Part shown: one piece after another, positions 9,702 to 18,560 of the stretch
How positions within the stretch are numbered: position 1 is the stretch's first letter
How the letters are laid out: the number at the start of each line of letters is the position of its first letter
Assembly (NCBI RefSeq): GCF_024231755.1
Contig: NZ_JAAEQH010000210.1
Location: 1-64,000 of the forward strand
From: Neptuniibacter sp.
Lineage (GTDB): Bacteria > Pseudomonadota > Gammaproteobacteria > Pseudomonadales > Balneatricaceae
Length of the DNA stretch: 64,000 nucleotides
Direction of reading: 5' to 3'
Translations under genes and position numbers: made by a program
Notes under the pieces: generated by a model
Databases searched by the model: none
What the model was told of the DNA's origin: nothing
Seen by the model: only the letters and a program-made list of their open reading frames with translations

Positions 9702-9728
9702 ATGGTAGAGAGGGTTTTAACCAGCTAG
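9702..9728 (+). repeat. Direct repeat copy 2, remnant of a chemoreceptor 3' end
   Basis: The sequence reads M-V-E-R-V-L-T-S-stop in one frame, matching the chemoreceptor C-terminus M-I-E-R-V-L-T-C-stop at 4235-4261. 22 of 25 bases agree. An in-frame stop lies just upstream at 9696, so only this tail is preserved. It sits on the far side of the 5.3-kb signalling gene. The rest of 9533-9777 is AT-rich and must hold that gene's promoter; I see nothing else in it. Confidence 0.55.
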
Positions 9729-9769
9729 TACATAATTGATTCTGAATTGCCCTAACCGGACTAATCTGA

Positions 9770-9812
9770 TCGAAAAACAAAGCAAGCAGAGGGGAAATTT
9801 TTGCTTGCTTTG
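9770..9812 (-). terminator. Terminator of the esterase autotransporter gene
   Basis: An 11-bp perfect stem (9778-9788 with 9802-9812, arms CAAAGCAAGCA and TGCTTGCTTTG) around a 13-base loop. On the minus strand it is followed by TTTTT, as expected for a terminator serving the gene that ends at 9821. Confidence 0.75.
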
Positions 9813-9820
9813 CGGGTAGC

Positions 9821-11659
9821 TTAGAAGCTCAGATTAAATGAAGCATGAATAGATGTATCTTCACCCTGATCACGTCCACCTGTGGTAGTGCCGCTTATAG
9901 TAACAGCGCTGGCTTTACCCATTGGGAAACTTACCGAACCGGTCAAACGAGCATAGACATCGTCATCCCCCTTAACCGTTTCACGCAACATACGATCCGA
10001 AACGTTGGTCTGGAAATAATCCAGCTGGCGGCCATCTTTATCCTGATATTCTGCCGCCAGTTGAAGTTGGTAACTTCTTTGATCCGAAACCGGGCTCTGA
10101 AGTTGCAGGCCCAAAGCCAGTGTCAGCTGTTCCATAGATTGCTCTTCCACTCCGATGGTAAGCAAGCTATCACCGGATTCTACATAATCATCTACAGTCA
10201 GATCTGTGTAACGAATGGAGGCGATAGGCCCTAATTTAAAACCTTGTTCCCCGACATCAAACAGGTAACCGGTCTGCGCAAATGCGCCCATAGCTGAAGT
10301 ACTTGGGTCAGCTTTAAGATCATCGAATACCCCACGACGTTCCAGCTCCAGGTCACCCATGCTTGTACTTAACCCCGCATCGACAAAAAACGAACCTTGC
10401 TGATGGCTAACAAAGGCGGCTAGCTGCAGGCTATCCAGTTCATTACTGCCGTAGTTTTTAGAAAGGTCGCTATCGCTGTTGCTGTAGTTAGCAGCGAAAC
10501 CTACATGGGTTGATTCAGACACAGCAAAGCTTACACCACCACTAATGCTTGTCAGATTAGTTTCAGATTCTGCCACACCTAAGCCACTGGACTGCTGTTC
10601 GGTTCTACCGAAGCCTGGTGTTATAAACCATTGATAGCCACTCTCCTCATACCAACCGGAAGCACCTCCTCGTAGTTGAGTTAATAAGCTTTGCTGGAAA
10701 CGATCGGTAACTGCAATCGCGGTGTCAGCTTGCAGGGCAGAGATGCTACCAGCGCTGATCAGGTTGGCGGCGTAATCGGCGATGGTTTCTTCAAATTTGG
10801 TTGTGAAGTGGATCAAGTCCATCCACAAATATTGGTTCTGTTGTTCTAGTGTAAGCTCGCCACAATTATTGTGGACACAGGCATTGGTGGCTACGCCACT
10901 GATGTAACCGTATGCGGCGGGGTCTGCCTGAACTCTTTGTACCAGAGTAAACAGGTCAAGATAGTGGATGTTTACACCATCTAGGTTTAGTTCAGTCAGG
11001 CCCTGATTGATCAGTTGGCTGGTTTTGGTGGCAATATTATTGTCATAGTCTGGGTAGTTGATTTCAGGGCCCGCAGCGTCGATCTCAGCCATATCAAACA
11101 GGCTGATTAAAACGACATTACGGCCGCCCATAGCTTGGATGCTGTCTAGACCTGAAGAGATATTATTGATGACGTTCGCTGCAGTAATCTCAGGGTCTAC
11201 GCCGGCAGCCGCAGCTGGGTGTGTATCGTTGGTACCTATCCAGATACCAACGACATCATCAGCTGACAATTGATTCACATCGGACTGGAACTGGGAAAGT
11301 TGCGTTAGAAAACCAGTTTCCCCACTGCTAAGCAAACCGTCTACTAAACCATTTGTGCCGCTGGTAGCTCCGCCATAAGCGTAATCATCTTCAGTTGAAA
11401 AGCTCAATCCTGTTTTACCTGGCAGGTACTCTGCCCAGGTTGGGCCGTTCAAAGCGCGGCCTCCGGCATAACCTTGGGTTGCTTGTAATCCCAACAATCC
11501 GGCTATAGCAGGTTCATGGCCAAAGTCTCTTAACAGGTTGCCATTATCGGTCAGGCTGTCACCCAAAGCATAGAAATGGCCGTTTGCCTGGACGCCTGTT
11601 GATAGCATCGCTGTTGTCAGACCAGCCGCACAAATCGCGGTATATAATTTGTTTCTCAT
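9821..11659 (-). CDS. GDSL esterase/lipase autotransporter (EstA-like)
   Basis: A 612-residue type V secreted esterase anchored in the outer membrane. The signal peptide is residues 1-25 (cleavage after VQA). The passenger domain is a GDSL (SGNH) hydrolase: block I FYALGDSLTDNGN with nucleophile Ser35, block III WIGTNDTH, and block V DLIHFT near 280 giving the catalytic Asp and His. From ~340 to the end is a 12-stranded autotransporter barrel, ending in the expected terminal Phe (SFNLSF). Length and layout match EstA of Pseudomonas (~620 residues). It probably hydrolyses short-chain or lipidic esters at the cell surface. It is transcribed away from an AraC-type gene, which is the likely local regulator. 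Confidence 0.92.
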   Translation of the reverse strand: MRNKLYTAICAAGLTTAMLSTGVQANGHFYALGDSLTDNGNLLRDFGHEPAIAGLLGLQATQGYAGGRALNGPTWAEYLPGKTGLSFSTEDDYAYGGATSGTNGLVDGLLSSGETGFLTQLSQFQSDVNQLSADDVVGIWIGTNDTHPAAAAGVDPEITAANVINNISSGLDSIQAMGGRNVVLISLFDMAEIDAAGPEINYPDYDNNIATKTSQLINQGLTELNLDGVNIHYLDLFTLVQRVQADPAAYGYISGVATNACVHNNCGELTLEQQNQYLWMDLIHFTTKFEETIADYAANLISAGSISALQADTAIAVTDRFQQSLLTQLRGGASGWYEESGYQWFITPGFGRTEQQSSGLGVAESETNLTSISGGVSFAVSESTHVGFAANYSNSDSDLSKNYGSNELDSLQLAAFVSHQQGSFFVDAGLSTSMGDLELERRGVFDDLKADPSTSAMGAFAQTGYLFDVGEQGFKLGPIASIRYTDLTVDDYVESGDSLLTIGVEEQSMEQLTLALGLQLQSPVSDQRSYQLQLAAEYQDKDGRQLDYFQTNVSDRMLRETVKGDDDVYARLTGSVSFPMGKASAVTISGTTTGGRDQGEDTSIHASFNLSF

Positions 11660-11899
11660 GGACGTGATTTCTCTTATTGTTATTACTGAAATCCTGTGCT
11701 TGATACTTATGTCTAATAAAATTCCTCAAAAGGAGTGATTATTTTTTAAGCACTTTGAGGTGAATTTTAAAAACTAAGCCGAATTGGGTAATGGCGGAAG
11801 CTGACAATTCTGTGGCGGCAAACGACAAAAGCCGTTTTAGTAAGCGTTTTCCCTCATAAGCAGCCTTAGTCAGGCAATAAAATAATAATGAGGTTACAT

Positions 11900-12832
11900 A
11901 TGGCTAATGGCATATTAGCGCCGGAGTTTTTCTCCGATTTTATCGATAATAAGGGTGATGACGTATCACGTAATATAACTGTATTGAAAGGTTATAATGC
12001 CGATTATGTCAGTATGAATATTGATACCGCAGATAAAATTCTTGGTTATTATTTAAGGTTATTTAATAGCCATACTATTTATCAGCGCGCTTATGATTTT
12101 TTTAATAAACCTAACCAGATCTCTCTTTGGATATTAAATAGTCAAAGCTTCACAACGTTACTTGAAAAATTCGGCAGGTTCGTTGGTAACGACTTGTTCA
12201 ATAAGACGACAGAACTGCATCATGATCACATCAGAATGCAGATAAATGAACTTTTTGGCGAACAGGAAAGCGTAGAATTCTGTACGTATATCATGGTGTT
12301 ACAGTTGCGAACTATCTACCCCGAAAACACCAGAATATCAGTCCAGTTACCCAGAAGCTTTTACGAGACAGGTCAGCTGCTCCAAGACAAACTGGCATGT
12401 GATGTTTGCTACGGAAGTGACAGCTTCACCATTGATGTCTATGGCGTCTCTGCAGAAAACCAAACCCTTCTTTCCTATAACCCTATACTGGAAAACCTGC
12501 TACAACCTAGCAATGATATTCCTGTATTTGATGAAAAAGATGAGCTTATTCTTAAAATAGAAGAGATCATTAAAATAAACCTGGCAAGTGAAGGTTTTTC
12601 AATTAATGATTTAGCAGATCAGTTATTTGTAACTCCAAGAACTCTGCAAAGAAAATTAGCCAAATTAAATACATCATTTACCAAACTAAGGGATGATCAG
12701 CGCATTTCTGTATTAAACACTAAAATAGAGGAAGGTTTGACGATGCAGGAAATAGCCGATGTCGTAGGCTACAGTGATGTGAGTTCGGTTTATAAAATAT
12801 TAAAAGCGCAAAATAACATCAGTTCTGTATAA
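11900..12832 (+). CDS. AraC-family transcriptional regulator
   Basis: A ~310-residue regulator with an N-terminal AraC-type ligand or dimerisation domain and a C-terminal double helix-turn-helix (from ~residue 220; FSINDLADQLFVTPRTLQRKLAKL and MQEIADVVGYSDVSSVYKILK). The second HTH has the usual GYSD start. I chose ATG 11900 because GAGG stands six bases upstream; ATG 11888 is the alternative and adds four residues. The gene is noticeably more AT-rich than its neighbours. It diverges from the esterase autotransporter with a 240-base gap, so control of that gene is the simplest guess. The inducer is unknown. Confidence 0.88.
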   Translation: MANGILAPEFFSDFIDNKGDDVSRNITVLKGYNADYVSMNIDTADKILGYYLRLFNSHTIYQRAYDFFNKPNQISLWILNSQSFTTLLEKFGRFVGNDLFNKTTELHHDHIRMQINELFGEQESVEFCTYIMVLQLRTIYPENTRISVQLPRSFYETGQLLQDKLACDVCYGSDSFTIDVYGVSAENQTLLSYNPILENLLQPSNDIPVFDEKDELILKIEEIIKINLASEGFSINDLADQLFVTPRTLQRKLAKLNTSFTKLRDDQRISVLNTKIEEGLTMQEIADVVGYSDVSSVYKILKAQNNISSV

Positions 12833-12862
12833 AAATGGTCATTTTTCCGGCAACGTTATCAT

Positions 12863-12891
12863 AGCCCAGCATAAAGAATTCAGGCTGGGTT
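12863..12891. terminator. Hairpin between convergent genes
   Basis: Arms CCCAGC (12865-12870) and GCTGGG (12884-12889) with a 13-base loop sit between the AraC gene and the convergent CbiX-like gene. There is no clear T run on either side, so its role as a terminator is uncertain. Confidence 0.4.
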
Positions 12892-12901
12892 GCTGGACCT
12901 A

Positions 12902-13276
12902 TTAACTTGCGCTGGCTTCATTTGAGGCCGCTATCAACAATTCAATCATCATTTCCGATGCCCCCAGATGTGCAGCTATCTCAATCCGAACATCTGGGTA
13001 ATCTTGTTTAGCTGTACTGACAATTTTTGGAATATCTTCGGTGACATGTCGCCCCGAATTCAGAAAAAATGGCAACACAACAATCTCGCTGGCACCTTCT
13101 TCAACGCATTGTTGAATACCGTCAGGAATCAATGGTGCTGCCAGTTCTAAGAAGGCGGCATGCACACAGTCATAGTGATTACCGCAGCGCTGTTTTAATT
13201 TGTTTGCGAGTTCTCTAACTTCATCATTGGATTGCGCTCTGCGACTACCATGAGCAACCAGCAATAGTGCTTTCAT
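12902..13276 (-). CDS. CbiX/SirB-type chelatase family protein
   Basis: A 124-residue single-domain protein of the CbiX family, the small class of sirohydrochlorin cobalt/ferrochelatases. The family start is clear (ALLLVAHGSRRAQSNDE, with His9 as a metal ligand candidate), as is the second motif VLPFFLNSGRHVTEDIP with the second conserved His. Family members insert Co2+ or Fe2+ into sirohydrochlorin for cobalamin or siroheme. No other tetrapyrrole gene is nearby, so the in vivo metal and pathway cannot be assigned. It is monocistronic, with a terminator of the upstream chemoreceptor gene between them. Confidence 0.85.
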   Translation of the reverse strand: MKALLLVAHGSRRAQSNDEVRELANKLKQRCGNHYDCVHAAFLELAAPLIPDGIQQCVEEGASEIVVLPFFLNSGRHVTEDIPKIVSTAKQDYPDVRIEIAAHLGASEMMIELLIAASNEASAS

Positions 13277-13313
13277 ATTTATTTCCAGATACTGCTTTTA
13301 AAAACGAATTTAT

Positions 13314-13361
13314 ATTAAAAGACCAGCAAGGTCAGATAGCCAATAACTAACCTTGCTGGTC
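13314..13361 (-). terminator. Terminator of the NIT chemoreceptor gene
   Basis: A perfect 12-bp stem (GACCAGCAAGGT at 13321-13332 with its complement at 13350-13361) around a 17-base loop. On the minus strand TTTTAATA follows. It lies just past the stop at 13378. Confidence 0.8.
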
Positions 13362-13377
13362 TGATCAGATTGGATGA

Positions 13378-15849
13378 TTAACGGAAGTAGTTGACCAATT
13401 CGCTCAATTCTTCTGCTTTAACACGCATACTCATACTTGCAGCTGAAGCCTGTTCTACTAGCGCTGCATTTTGCTGAGTCATACTGTCAACTGAAGAGAT
13501 AGCTGTGTTCACCTGTGAGATACCCTTGCTTTGTTCAGTGGCCGCAGCAGATATCTGGTTGATAGTATTTGAAACGGTCTCTACAGAAACGATGATCTGC
13601 CCCAATGCTTCCTCTGAAAGACTCACTTGTGACTTACCCACTTCCACTTTCTCTAAACTACTGCTGATCAATTCTTTAATCTCTTTTGCTGAAGCAGCCG
13701 AGCGTTGCGCAAGGTTCCTGACTTCACTAGCGACTACAGCAAAGCCGCGACCATTTTCACCAGCACGAGCAGCTTCAACAGCCGCGTTTAATGCGAGAAG
13801 ATTGGTTTGGAAAGCGATCTCATCAATCACATTAACGATGTTAGCTATCTGAGCGCTGGCATCGCTGATTTCATTCATAGCGGTGATTACTTCCTGGATC
13901 ACCTCCCCGCCATGGGCGGCTTTATTCATAGCACCTTTGGATTGAGACTCTGCATCCACAGTATTGTGTGCAGTATTAGACACACTGGATGTCATCTCCT
14001 CCATGGTCGCTGAAGTTTCCTCAAGATCCGCAGCTTGTTGCTCAGTTCTTGTGCCAAGATCTTTGGTACCTGATTCAATTTGAGAGGCACTAGTAGCCAC
14101 CTCAAAAGAAGTTTGTTTGATCCTTTCAATTATTTCTGTGAGTTTTGTAACAGTCTCATTGGTATTACTTTTCAGGTCAGCGTAGGAACCTTGGTACTCG
14201 CTCTCAATTCGAGTATTCAGGTTACCTGTAGCCAAATTACCCATCACGTTATCTATGTCCGAGAAAACAGCCTCAATATTGTCTAAAAGGTCATTAACCT
14301 GCTGGCTAAGTTGCAGGAAAAATCCCTCTTTGCCGTTGATATCTATGCGACTGTTTAGCTCTCCCCTAATCGCCGCTTGCACTACATTCTGAATATCTTG
14401 TTCGATGATCTGGCGAAGCTGATCAGTAGTGAGATTGATACTTTCCTTCAGGGAGTTAAATGAGCCTTTATACTCTGTAGTAATTCCCTGATTTAAGTCA
14501 CCTGCAGCTATGGCAGAAATTGCTGTGCAACTGTCAGTTACAATGGAATCACATGAGTCCACTAGGTTATTGATACTGGCACTCAATTCTTTATAGAAGC
14601 CTTCTTTATTACACAGATTAATTCTTTTACTCAAATCACCTTCTTTAGCATTAGCAACAATTGGAGAAATATCTTTATTGATCGTATTGCTGATCTGCTC
14701 TTGTAAAGTGAGTACTGCTTTATAGATACCAGTAGTGTTTTCTATTGACTCATCACTTTCTACCAGATTCCCCGATGCAATCACCTCTGTAATGGCTTGG
14801 ATATTCCTAGGCTCACCACCAACCTGCTCTCGTATTGAACGAGTAATTACCATGCTAAATAGCAAGGTCAAAACAACACCTAAGAAAGCAAAAAAAACTT
14901 CCAGATAAAAACTAAGCTGGCTGCTTTGAGCGGAACCATTCACCTCTGCAGTCAGCTTATCTTCAATATAGTTTTCGATATCTTTCAGGATGTTGATTTT
15001 TTGGGTTTGTTTATCGAACCAGAAGGTAGGCTCTATTCCAAAATCGCCAATAGACGCTCTTTCCATGGCAACTTTTCTCATGGACTCAACCTCCAAAATA
15101 ACCGGGTTTTCTATCGCTGCAGAGTAATAGGCTGAGACATCTTTCGATGCTAAAGAGAGAAAGACGTTGATGTAGTTTTCTTGAGTATTAACAAGGTTGA
15201 GGAATCGGGTATATAAAGTACCGAATTCGTTCTTGCTAAAAACATTGGACAAAACCGCTCGCTCGATACCTGCACGCTCCTTACTCTGAAGGAAGTTTGT
15301 GTAAGCAGCGGTCATATTGGCTAGCTTTGGATCATTACTGATTTTAGACAGGTCAGAAACAATGCTAATAAAAATACCATTAATTTTGGTGTAATACTTA
15401 AGCGCCTCAGTAAGCGGGAGAGACTGGTTATCAATTAATGCTCTGATGTCCTCGCGCCTGGACAACTCGGACTGGACCTCAATTAGTTTGGATCTAAATT
15501 CCTCATTTAAATCAGACAAATCAAGTTGCTGCAGGGATTCTCGGGCAGATAACGTTTTAGTATCGGTCACTTGCCTTTGAACAACTAATTTATCACCAAA
15601 CTTCTCACCTTTACTTCCGATAAAGCCTGCTGTCATTCCCCTTTCTTTCTGCAGCTCATGGACAAGATTACCTGATATAACCGCAAAATCTGTTAACTTT
15701 TGCATTTGCTCGTAAGCTTTTTTATCTGACCAAGCATAGAAAGCCAGAATGGAAGCAAATATGGTCATCAGCATTAACGGAATGACAACCATGATCATTA
15801 ATTTTGATTTCAGCGACATTATCTCAACTAAAGAGGTAATACGATCCAT
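13378..15849 (-). CDS. Methyl-accepting chemotaxis protein with NIT sensor and poly-HAMP array
   Basis: About 823 residues. TM1 lies at ~15-40; a periplasmic NIT (nitrate/nitrite-sensing type) domain at ~45-310 carries the motif [19 protein letters not shown]2 at ~315-338. A HAMP unit ([10 protein letters not shown]) is followed by four HAMP-like units centred near GDLSKRI (~409), GDLNQGI (~454), GELNSRI (~502) and GNLNTRI (~547). The chemotaxis hairpin then holds [17 protein letters not shown] and [18 protein letters not shown] domains sense nitrate or nitrite in the few cases known; the ligand here is inferred. I chose ATG 15849, which has GGAG nine bases upstream; ATG 15858 would sit directly on that GGAG. 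Confidence 0.9.
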   Translation of the reverse strand: MDRITSLVEIMSLKSKLMIMVVIPLMLMTIFASILAFYAWSDKKAYEQMQKLTDFAVISGNLVHELQKERGMTAGFIGSKGEKFGDKLVVQRQVTDTKTLSARESLQQLDLSDLNEEFRSKLIEVQSELSRREDIRALIDNQSLPLTEALKYYTKINGIFISIVSDLSKISNDPKLANMTAAYTNFLQSKERAGIERAVLSNVFSKNEFGTLYTRFLNLVNTQENYINVFLSLASKDVSAYYSAAIENPVILEVESMRKVAMERASIGDFGIEPTFWFDKQTQKINILKDIENYIEDKLTAEVNGSAQSSQLSFYLEVFFAFLGVVLTLLFSMVITRSIREQVGGEPRNIQAITEVIASGNLVESDESIENTTGIYKAVLTLQEQISNTINKDISPIVANAKEGDLSKRINLCNKEGFYKELSASINNLVDSCDSIVTDSCTAISAIAAGDLNQGITTEYKGSFNSLKESINLTTDQLRQIIEQDIQNVVQAAIRGELNSRIDINGKEGFFLQLSQQVNDLLDNIEAVFSDIDNVMGNLATGNLNTRIESEYQGSYADLKSNTNETVTKLTEIIERIKQTSFEVATSASQIESGTKDLGTRTEQQAADLEETSATMEEMTSSVSNTAHNTVDAESQSKGAMNKAAHGGEVIQEVITAMNEISDASAQIANIVNVIDEIAFQTNLLALNAAVEAARAGENGRGFAVVASEVRNLAQRSAASAKEIKELISSSLEKVEVGKSQVSLSEEALGQIIVSVETVSNTINQISAAATEQSKGISQVNTAISSVDSMTQQNAALVEQASAASMSMRVKAEELSELVNYFR

Positions 15850-15917
15850 GCAATTCATCTCCAGGCGTGGATTAGTTCATTGATTATATGTACTTGAAAA
15901 TTAGTAAATTGATCTCA

Positions 15918-16175
15918 TCAATAGTGGCTATCCAAGGCTTTTATTTTTCTGTGGAAGGCCTCATCTGAGTCTTTTGATACGTACTCAAATTGAAACTCTT
16001 CATTGAAGTCCAACTTGACGAAGTTGTAGGCATCGGAAACAGCGATCATAAAATCATCTGCATCCACATGAGCGTAAAGTCCAGCCAAAAAATGATTTTT
16101 ATCGCTCAATTTTTTGCCTTTATTGATGATCTTGCCGTGAACACGTTTTATAAGGTTTTTATTAATATGCTTCAC
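15918..16175 (-). CDS. Small hypothetical protein
   Basis: I do not recognise this 85-residue protein. It is basic at the N-terminus (HINKNLIKRVHGKIINKGKK) and acidic and aromatic towards the end (VKLDFNEEFQFEYVSKDSDE). There are no membrane segments or signal peptide. The start is a GTG with AGGA seven bases upstream, which makes translation credible. It ends 68 bases before the NIT chemoreceptor start on the same strand, so the two may be co-transcribed. The local sequence is AT-rich. Confidence 0.5.
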   Translation of the reverse strand: MKHINKNLIKRVHGKIINKGKKLSDKNHFLAGLYAHVDADDFMIAVSDAYNFVKLDFNEEFQFEYVSKDSDEAFHRKIKALDSHY

Positions 16176-16642
16176 CTGCCAGTCCTCTCAATACTGAGTT
16201 GTAGGTTCCAGAGATCCTCTTACGAAAAAACAAAGAAATAAGATCACCTAATAACGACTGCAATAAATAAGCCGCTATTAAGTCAGAACTCGCATACAAC
16301 TCGACAGAACGGTTCTAAGTAATGAGTCCACGTTCTTTATCTCTGATTATTCTCCAAGTATTAGCAATGACCTATTAGATACGGTAGGAATTTGGGGGGT
16401 ATGAGTGCCCTGCACTAGGGCAAAAAGTATTGAAACCTGCCTCGAAAGAAGGCAGCGATATCCTTACTACAGCGGAAGAAGTAGGTTTGGCCTTATCCTT
16501 TATTAACCATAAAAGAGACACCGCACTGAGGTGATAAAACAGAAGCTTAGCTGTCACATGAAAAAGGCTGAACGCAACCTTAGCTCCCTGCAGAGATTCT
16601 CAAGGCATCCAACCGATGAGCGCTGGAGCTGTAATTCATCAA
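16176..16642. other. Intergenic stretch without a convincing gene
   Basis: About 470 bases between the small hypothetical gene and the SigZ-type gene. It contains only a 60-codon minus-strand frame (16375-16557) with no ribosome site or family resemblance. The promoter of the small gene must lie in its left part. I see no strong hairpin or repeat. Confidence 0.5.
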
Positions 16643-17197
16643 TCAACAATTACGGCACTGGTCTGGATTTTCCAGAAAATCTATAACATTGCCTTTTCTG
16701 TCCAGTTCCAAGTGACAACAGGATTCAAATAATGCTCTTAGTTTCTGCCTCGCACGCTGAACCCGAGATTTAAGTGCCGAGTAACTCAATCCAAGTTCCG
16801 TGGCATACTCCTTTTGTGATCGTCCTTGAATATCGATTGTCCTTAGCAGCTCCGCTTCCCTCTTCGGTAATGCATTGATGAACGGGATCACACATTCACT
16901 CAACTGCTCCAGTGCCAGAGGGCTATCATTCTCTAACGATAGCTCCTCTTGCCCTATATCGCTCTGAAAAGAGACACGTCGGCCCTGACTCCGGTAGAAA
17001 TCGTTCACTACGTTATTAGCCAACTTATACAACCAGGGTTTCAGTTTATCCTTTGACTTTAAGCTACCAATCTCTCTATGAGTTTTAATTAATATCTCTT
17101 GTAATAGATCATCCACATCTGCTGAATTAGAAATTTTAGAGTGCAGCAAGCCTTTTAGCTTGCTGCTGTATTGTTGCCAGACATTGTCGATATTCAA
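16643..17197 (-). CDS. sigZ: ECF sigma factor, SigZ type
   Basis: A 184-residue group 4 sigma factor. Region 2 is at ~18-80 (ADVDDLLQEILIKTHREIGSL, then LKPWLYKLANNVVNDFYR) and region 4 at ~115-165 (LPKREAELLRTIDIQGRSQKEYA, LGLSYSALKSRVQRARQKL). The C-terminal tail is the SigZ mark: CCHLELDRKGNVIDF followed by a final CRNC. These four cysteines could bind metal or sense redox state, which is an inference. No anti-sigma factor gene is adjacent. It lies 27 bases downstream of a GST gene on the same strand, and both products end in a Cys-rich tail, suggesting one redox or electrophile-response operon. Confidence 0.85.
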   Translation of the reverse strand: MNIDNVWQQYSSKLKGLLHSKISNSADVDDLLQEILIKTHREIGSLKSKDKLKPWLYKLANNVVNDFYRSQGRRVSFQSDIGQEELSLENDSPLALEQLSECVIPFINALPKREAELLRTIDIQGRSQKEYATELGLSYSALKSRVQRARQKLRALFESCCHLELDRKGNVIDFLENPDQCRNC

Positions 17198-17224
17198 TCG
17201 TAACTTCCCCTTCTCTTGCTACCA

Positions 17225-17929
17225 CTAACAACAACTGGCTGTAATACAAGCCTGATCAGCCTGACTCGAACAAACATCGCTACCCTTTCCTAGAAAAGTC
17301 TCTTCGGAAAGATAAAACTCGGTAAAGCGACTTTCAAAATCATCAGATACCGACCTCTCCGCCAAACCGGTAGATAGGAGGTTCTGCTGCCAGTTTTTAA
17401 GCTTAGGGTAGTCCGCCAGAAAATCATAACAACGATGTTTCTCTATTATCGCTGCACGATGTAGCAACGGTAGCCATGCAATATCCACCATGCCTATGCT
17501 TTGACTATTAAAGTATCGGCTATCTCCCAAAACTCCTTCTATTGCAGCAAAAGCTTTTGCTAACTTATTTGCTCGCTCCTTCAATGTTGCCAAGTCACTA
17601 CTTCTCTGAACACTGCACTGAACCAGGTAGTTTTTAGATGCCAAATAACTCCATGCCCGATTTATAGCACGCTGTTCTGCAGAGACTGACTTCTGTAATG
17701 GCGCATAAGCATCTTCGATATACTCAGCGATCGCATCAGATTCAAACAAGGGTTGACCTGACTCTGTGATCAGCACGGGAACCTGACCATGGGGAGAGAT
17801 TTCAAGAAACCAATTCGGTTTATCTCTTAGACTGATGTATTCGATTTCATAGGGGATATGTTTTGCTTCAAGAAGTGCTGTGATTCGTTGCACAAAAGGG
17901 CAAATTTTGAAGCTGACTACTTTAATCAT
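17225..17929 (-). CDS. Glutathione S-transferase family protein with Cys-rich tail
   Basis: A 234-residue protein. The N-terminal thioredoxin-fold domain (~1-78) shows VVSFKICPFVQRITALLEA with a candidate catalytic Cys near 9, cis-Pro in HGQVPVL (~50), and the glutathione-gamma-Glu site ESDAIAEYIED. The helical C-terminal domain runs to ~205. The CPF motif resembles omega-class or glutaredoxin-like GSTs, which act as thiol transferases rather than classic conjugating enzymes. The extreme tail is unusual: CSSQADQACITASCC, with four cysteines in 15 residues. It is the first gene of a probable two-gene unit with the SigZ-type sigma factor. Its substrate is unknown. Confidence 0.85.
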   Translation of the reverse strand: MIKVVSFKICPFVQRITALLEAKHIPYEIEYISLRDKPNWFLEISPHGQVPVLITESGQPLFESDAIAEYIEDAYAPLQKSVSAEQRAINRAWSYLASKNYLVQCSVQRSSDLATLKERANKLAKAFAAIEGVLGDSRYFNSQSIGMVDIAWLPLLHRAAIIEKHRCYDFLADYPKLKNWQQNLLSTGLAERSVSDDFESRFTEFYLSEETFLGKGSDVCSSQADQACITASCC

Positions 17930-18042
17930 CTTTGTTCCTCAATTAATTAGCGTTGTACCCTAAAGACGCTCAAAGAGAGAAAAAGACGCAAAATTTGTTA
18001 GAAAAAATATTGAGGCTCAAATGGATGCTATATAGTTAAGGT

Positions 18043-18486
18043 ATGAAACCTATATACCGTCCTTTCCAAATTGATGATCTGCCTGCTCTGATCCCGTTAA
18101 TGGAACAGTTAGGATACAGCCATTCTGAAACCTCCCTTCTCAATAATATTGAAACAGTTCGTAAATCAGGCGGGGAAATATTTATTGCTGAACGCAAAGG
18201 AAAGGTATTGGGTTGCGTCTGTGCCATTATAGATGTGCGTTTGGCGGAAGGGACTCAAGGGGAAATTGTCAGTCTTGTTGTTCTAGAGGAAATGCGGGGA
18301 TTCGGTCTCGGAAAAGGCTTGGTCAACACCGCTGAAGAATGGTTATTTCAGTATGCTGACACTGTGCGAGTTCGGGCTAATGAAATTCGTGCAGAAGCTC
18401 GTCAGTTTTATCTGGGTATGGGCTATGAAGTCAGTAAAATCCAGGTAGTATTAACAAAAGCAGTAATGGCAAAAAGTACTGACTAA
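18043..18486 (+). CDS. GNAT-family N-acetyltransferase
   Basis: A 147-residue single-domain acetyltransferase. The acetyl-CoA pyrophosphate loop is visible as EEMRGFGLGKGLVNTAEEW (~87-105), preceded by the beta-4 strand GEIVSLVVL, with YLGMGYEVSKIQVVLTK near the end. It begins IYRPFQIDDLPALIPLMEQLGY, a typical GNAT start. The substrate cannot be told. It diverges from the GST gene by 113 bases and converges on thrH with a shared terminator. Confidence 0.85.
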   Translation: MKPIYRPFQIDDLPALIPLMEQLGYSHSETSLLNNIETVRKSGGEIFIAERKGKVLGCVCAIIDVRLAEGTQGEIVSLVVLEEMRGFGLGKGLVNTAEEWLFQYADTVRVRANEIRAEARQFYLGMGYEVSKIQVVLTKAVMAKSTD

Positions 18487-18498
18487 AGAAGCACTCAC

Positions 18499-18532
18499 AA
18501 AAAAAGCGATACTCTAAGGCATCGCTTTTTCT
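18499..18532. terminator. Bidirectional terminator
   Basis: Arms AAAAAGCGAT (18501-18510) and ATCGCTTTTT (18521-18530) with a 10-base loop. An A run on the left and a T run on the right let it serve both the GNAT gene (+) and thrH (-). Confidence 0.88.
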
Positions 18533-18560
18533 CTTCCGCATTCGAATACGTGAATGAAGA

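Noticed and set aside
9845-10234. A 129-codon plus-strand frame opposite the esterase autotransporter
   Set aside because: It mirrors the barrel-coding region; composition is that of an antisense shadow.
16375-16557. A 60-codon minus-strand frame in the intergenic region before sigZ
   Set aside because: No ribosome site, no recognisable motif, and Ser/Pro-rich random-looking composition.
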